Of a stretch of DNA of 64,000 nucleotides, positions 63,654 to 64,000 are shown in pieces. The notes beneath the pieces are model-generated. The model saw nothing but the letters and a program-made list of their open reading frames with translations, was not told the DNA's origin and ran no database searches. Position numbers and translations under genes: made by a program. The stretch covers positions 10,897,503 to 10,961,502 of the forward strand of contig NC_135225.1 of the NCBI RefSeq assembly GCF_052324685.1, written 5' to 3'. The stretch comes from Brachyhypopomus gauderio (Eukaryota > Chordata > Actinopteri > Gymnotiformes > Hypopomidae). How positions within the stretch are numbered: position 1 is the first letter of the stretch; every line of letters begins with the position of its first letter.

Positions 63654-64000
63654 AGGGGTGACCTGCAATAGTCGCTGATTCGACTATAGTCGACTATACC
63701 CCCTAGTCGACTATCCGCTTGTTAAGTGTGACGACACGCGTGACGTTTCAGCCACTTCCGGGTCCAAACAAACAAGGATGGCGGAGCCTGTAAACCTGTT
63801 TACGATAACTTCGTTCTTTAGTGAGGCACCATTGAGGGTTAAAAAAGGTCTAAACTCTTTCAACTCCAATAGAGTACTAAGTGTATCTGTTCTCCCAGGT
63901 GGTATATTTAGGGGTAGAGTCCAGGCGTCCATGAAAAAGACGATTTACGAGGTTGAGGTGTGGTGACTGAAGTGAGTATGGGTCAAATAACGTTTAATAC
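63653..64000. mobile_element. Left end of a hAT-like element, cut by the window edge
   Basis: TAGGGGTGACC is a hAT-like terminus. It is followed by subterminal GACTATAGTCGACTA palindromes (63680-63712). It begins where the Tc1 fragment stops, so it probably inserted into that fragment. The other end lies beyond the window. Confidence 0.6.
63778..63966 (+). CDS. Short ORF of unknown function with a SWIM-flank-like segment
   Basis: The ATG lies in a good context (AAGGATGGCGG) after an ETS-like ACTTCCGGG. The frame encodes 62 residues, with RVLSVSVLPGGIFRGRVQAS and YEVEVW near the end. The pattern is reminiscent of the strand-rich segment that precedes SWIM zinc fingers in many proteins and some transposon products. 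No zinc ligands lie within the window. A splice donor near GAG/GTGTGG (63955) or GAA/GTGAGT (63970) could extend it. It may be the first exon of a gene carried by the hAT-like element, or chance. No hit is claimed. Confidence 0.35.
   Translation: MAEPVNLFTITSFFSEAPLRVKKGLNSFNSNRVLSVSVLPGGIFRGRVQASMKKTIYEVEVW

Overview
The window is genomic DNA from a bony fish, most likely a teleost and possibly an otophysan. It carries spliced GT-AG genes, very many microsatellites, fish-type hAT and Tc1/mariner elements, tRNA-derived SINEs and a Ty3/gypsy remnant. No RNA gene, CRISPR array or prokaryotic feature was seen.

Five protein genes were rebuilt exon by exon, with reading phase checked across every junction. 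They are the 3' end of a slc43a1-type amino-acid transporter (+, 220-2031), med19 (-, 3648-5641), tmx2 (+, 6225-9292), zdhhc5 (-, 13243-24815, with a probable 5' UTR exon near 32.4 kb) and rtn4rl2 (-, 53087-55428). From memory these genes lie close together on human 11q12.1, so this is a conserved microsyntenic block. med19 and tmx2 are head to head across 583 bp that probably hold a shared promoter. slc43a1/med19 and tmx2/zdhhc5 are convergent pairs.

The genes act in separate processes: amino-acid transport, Mediator-dependent transcription, an ER/mitochondria-contact thioredoxin-like protein, protein S-palmitoylation, and a GPI-anchored neuronal receptor. Their proximity looks like inherited synteny rather than a functional cluster.

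The rest is repeat-rich. zdhhc5 introns hold a 31-bp minisatellite next to an apparent GC donor, a hAT-type element with an exact 8-bp target duplication (20949-22458) and another in intron 1 (28666-30106). Between 33 and 53 kb I found no host gene, only a decayed Tc1 copy, several short elements with terminal repeats and target duplications, a gypsy pol remnant and tandem repeats. From 55.5 kb to the end there is the rtn4rl2 promoter, a SINE, long pyrimidine minisatellites, two Tc1-type elements placed back to back, and at the right edge a hAT-like terminus that interrupts a rearranged Tc1 copy and carries an unusual short ORF.

The less routine observations are an inverted ~220-bp module shared by two different hAT-type elements, the GC donor in zdhhc5, microsatellites acting as polypyrimidine tracts at zdhhc5 acceptors, and the edge ORF. 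I saw no convincing new multi-gene biological system. Family assignments rest on remembered protein sequences, and no database search was run.
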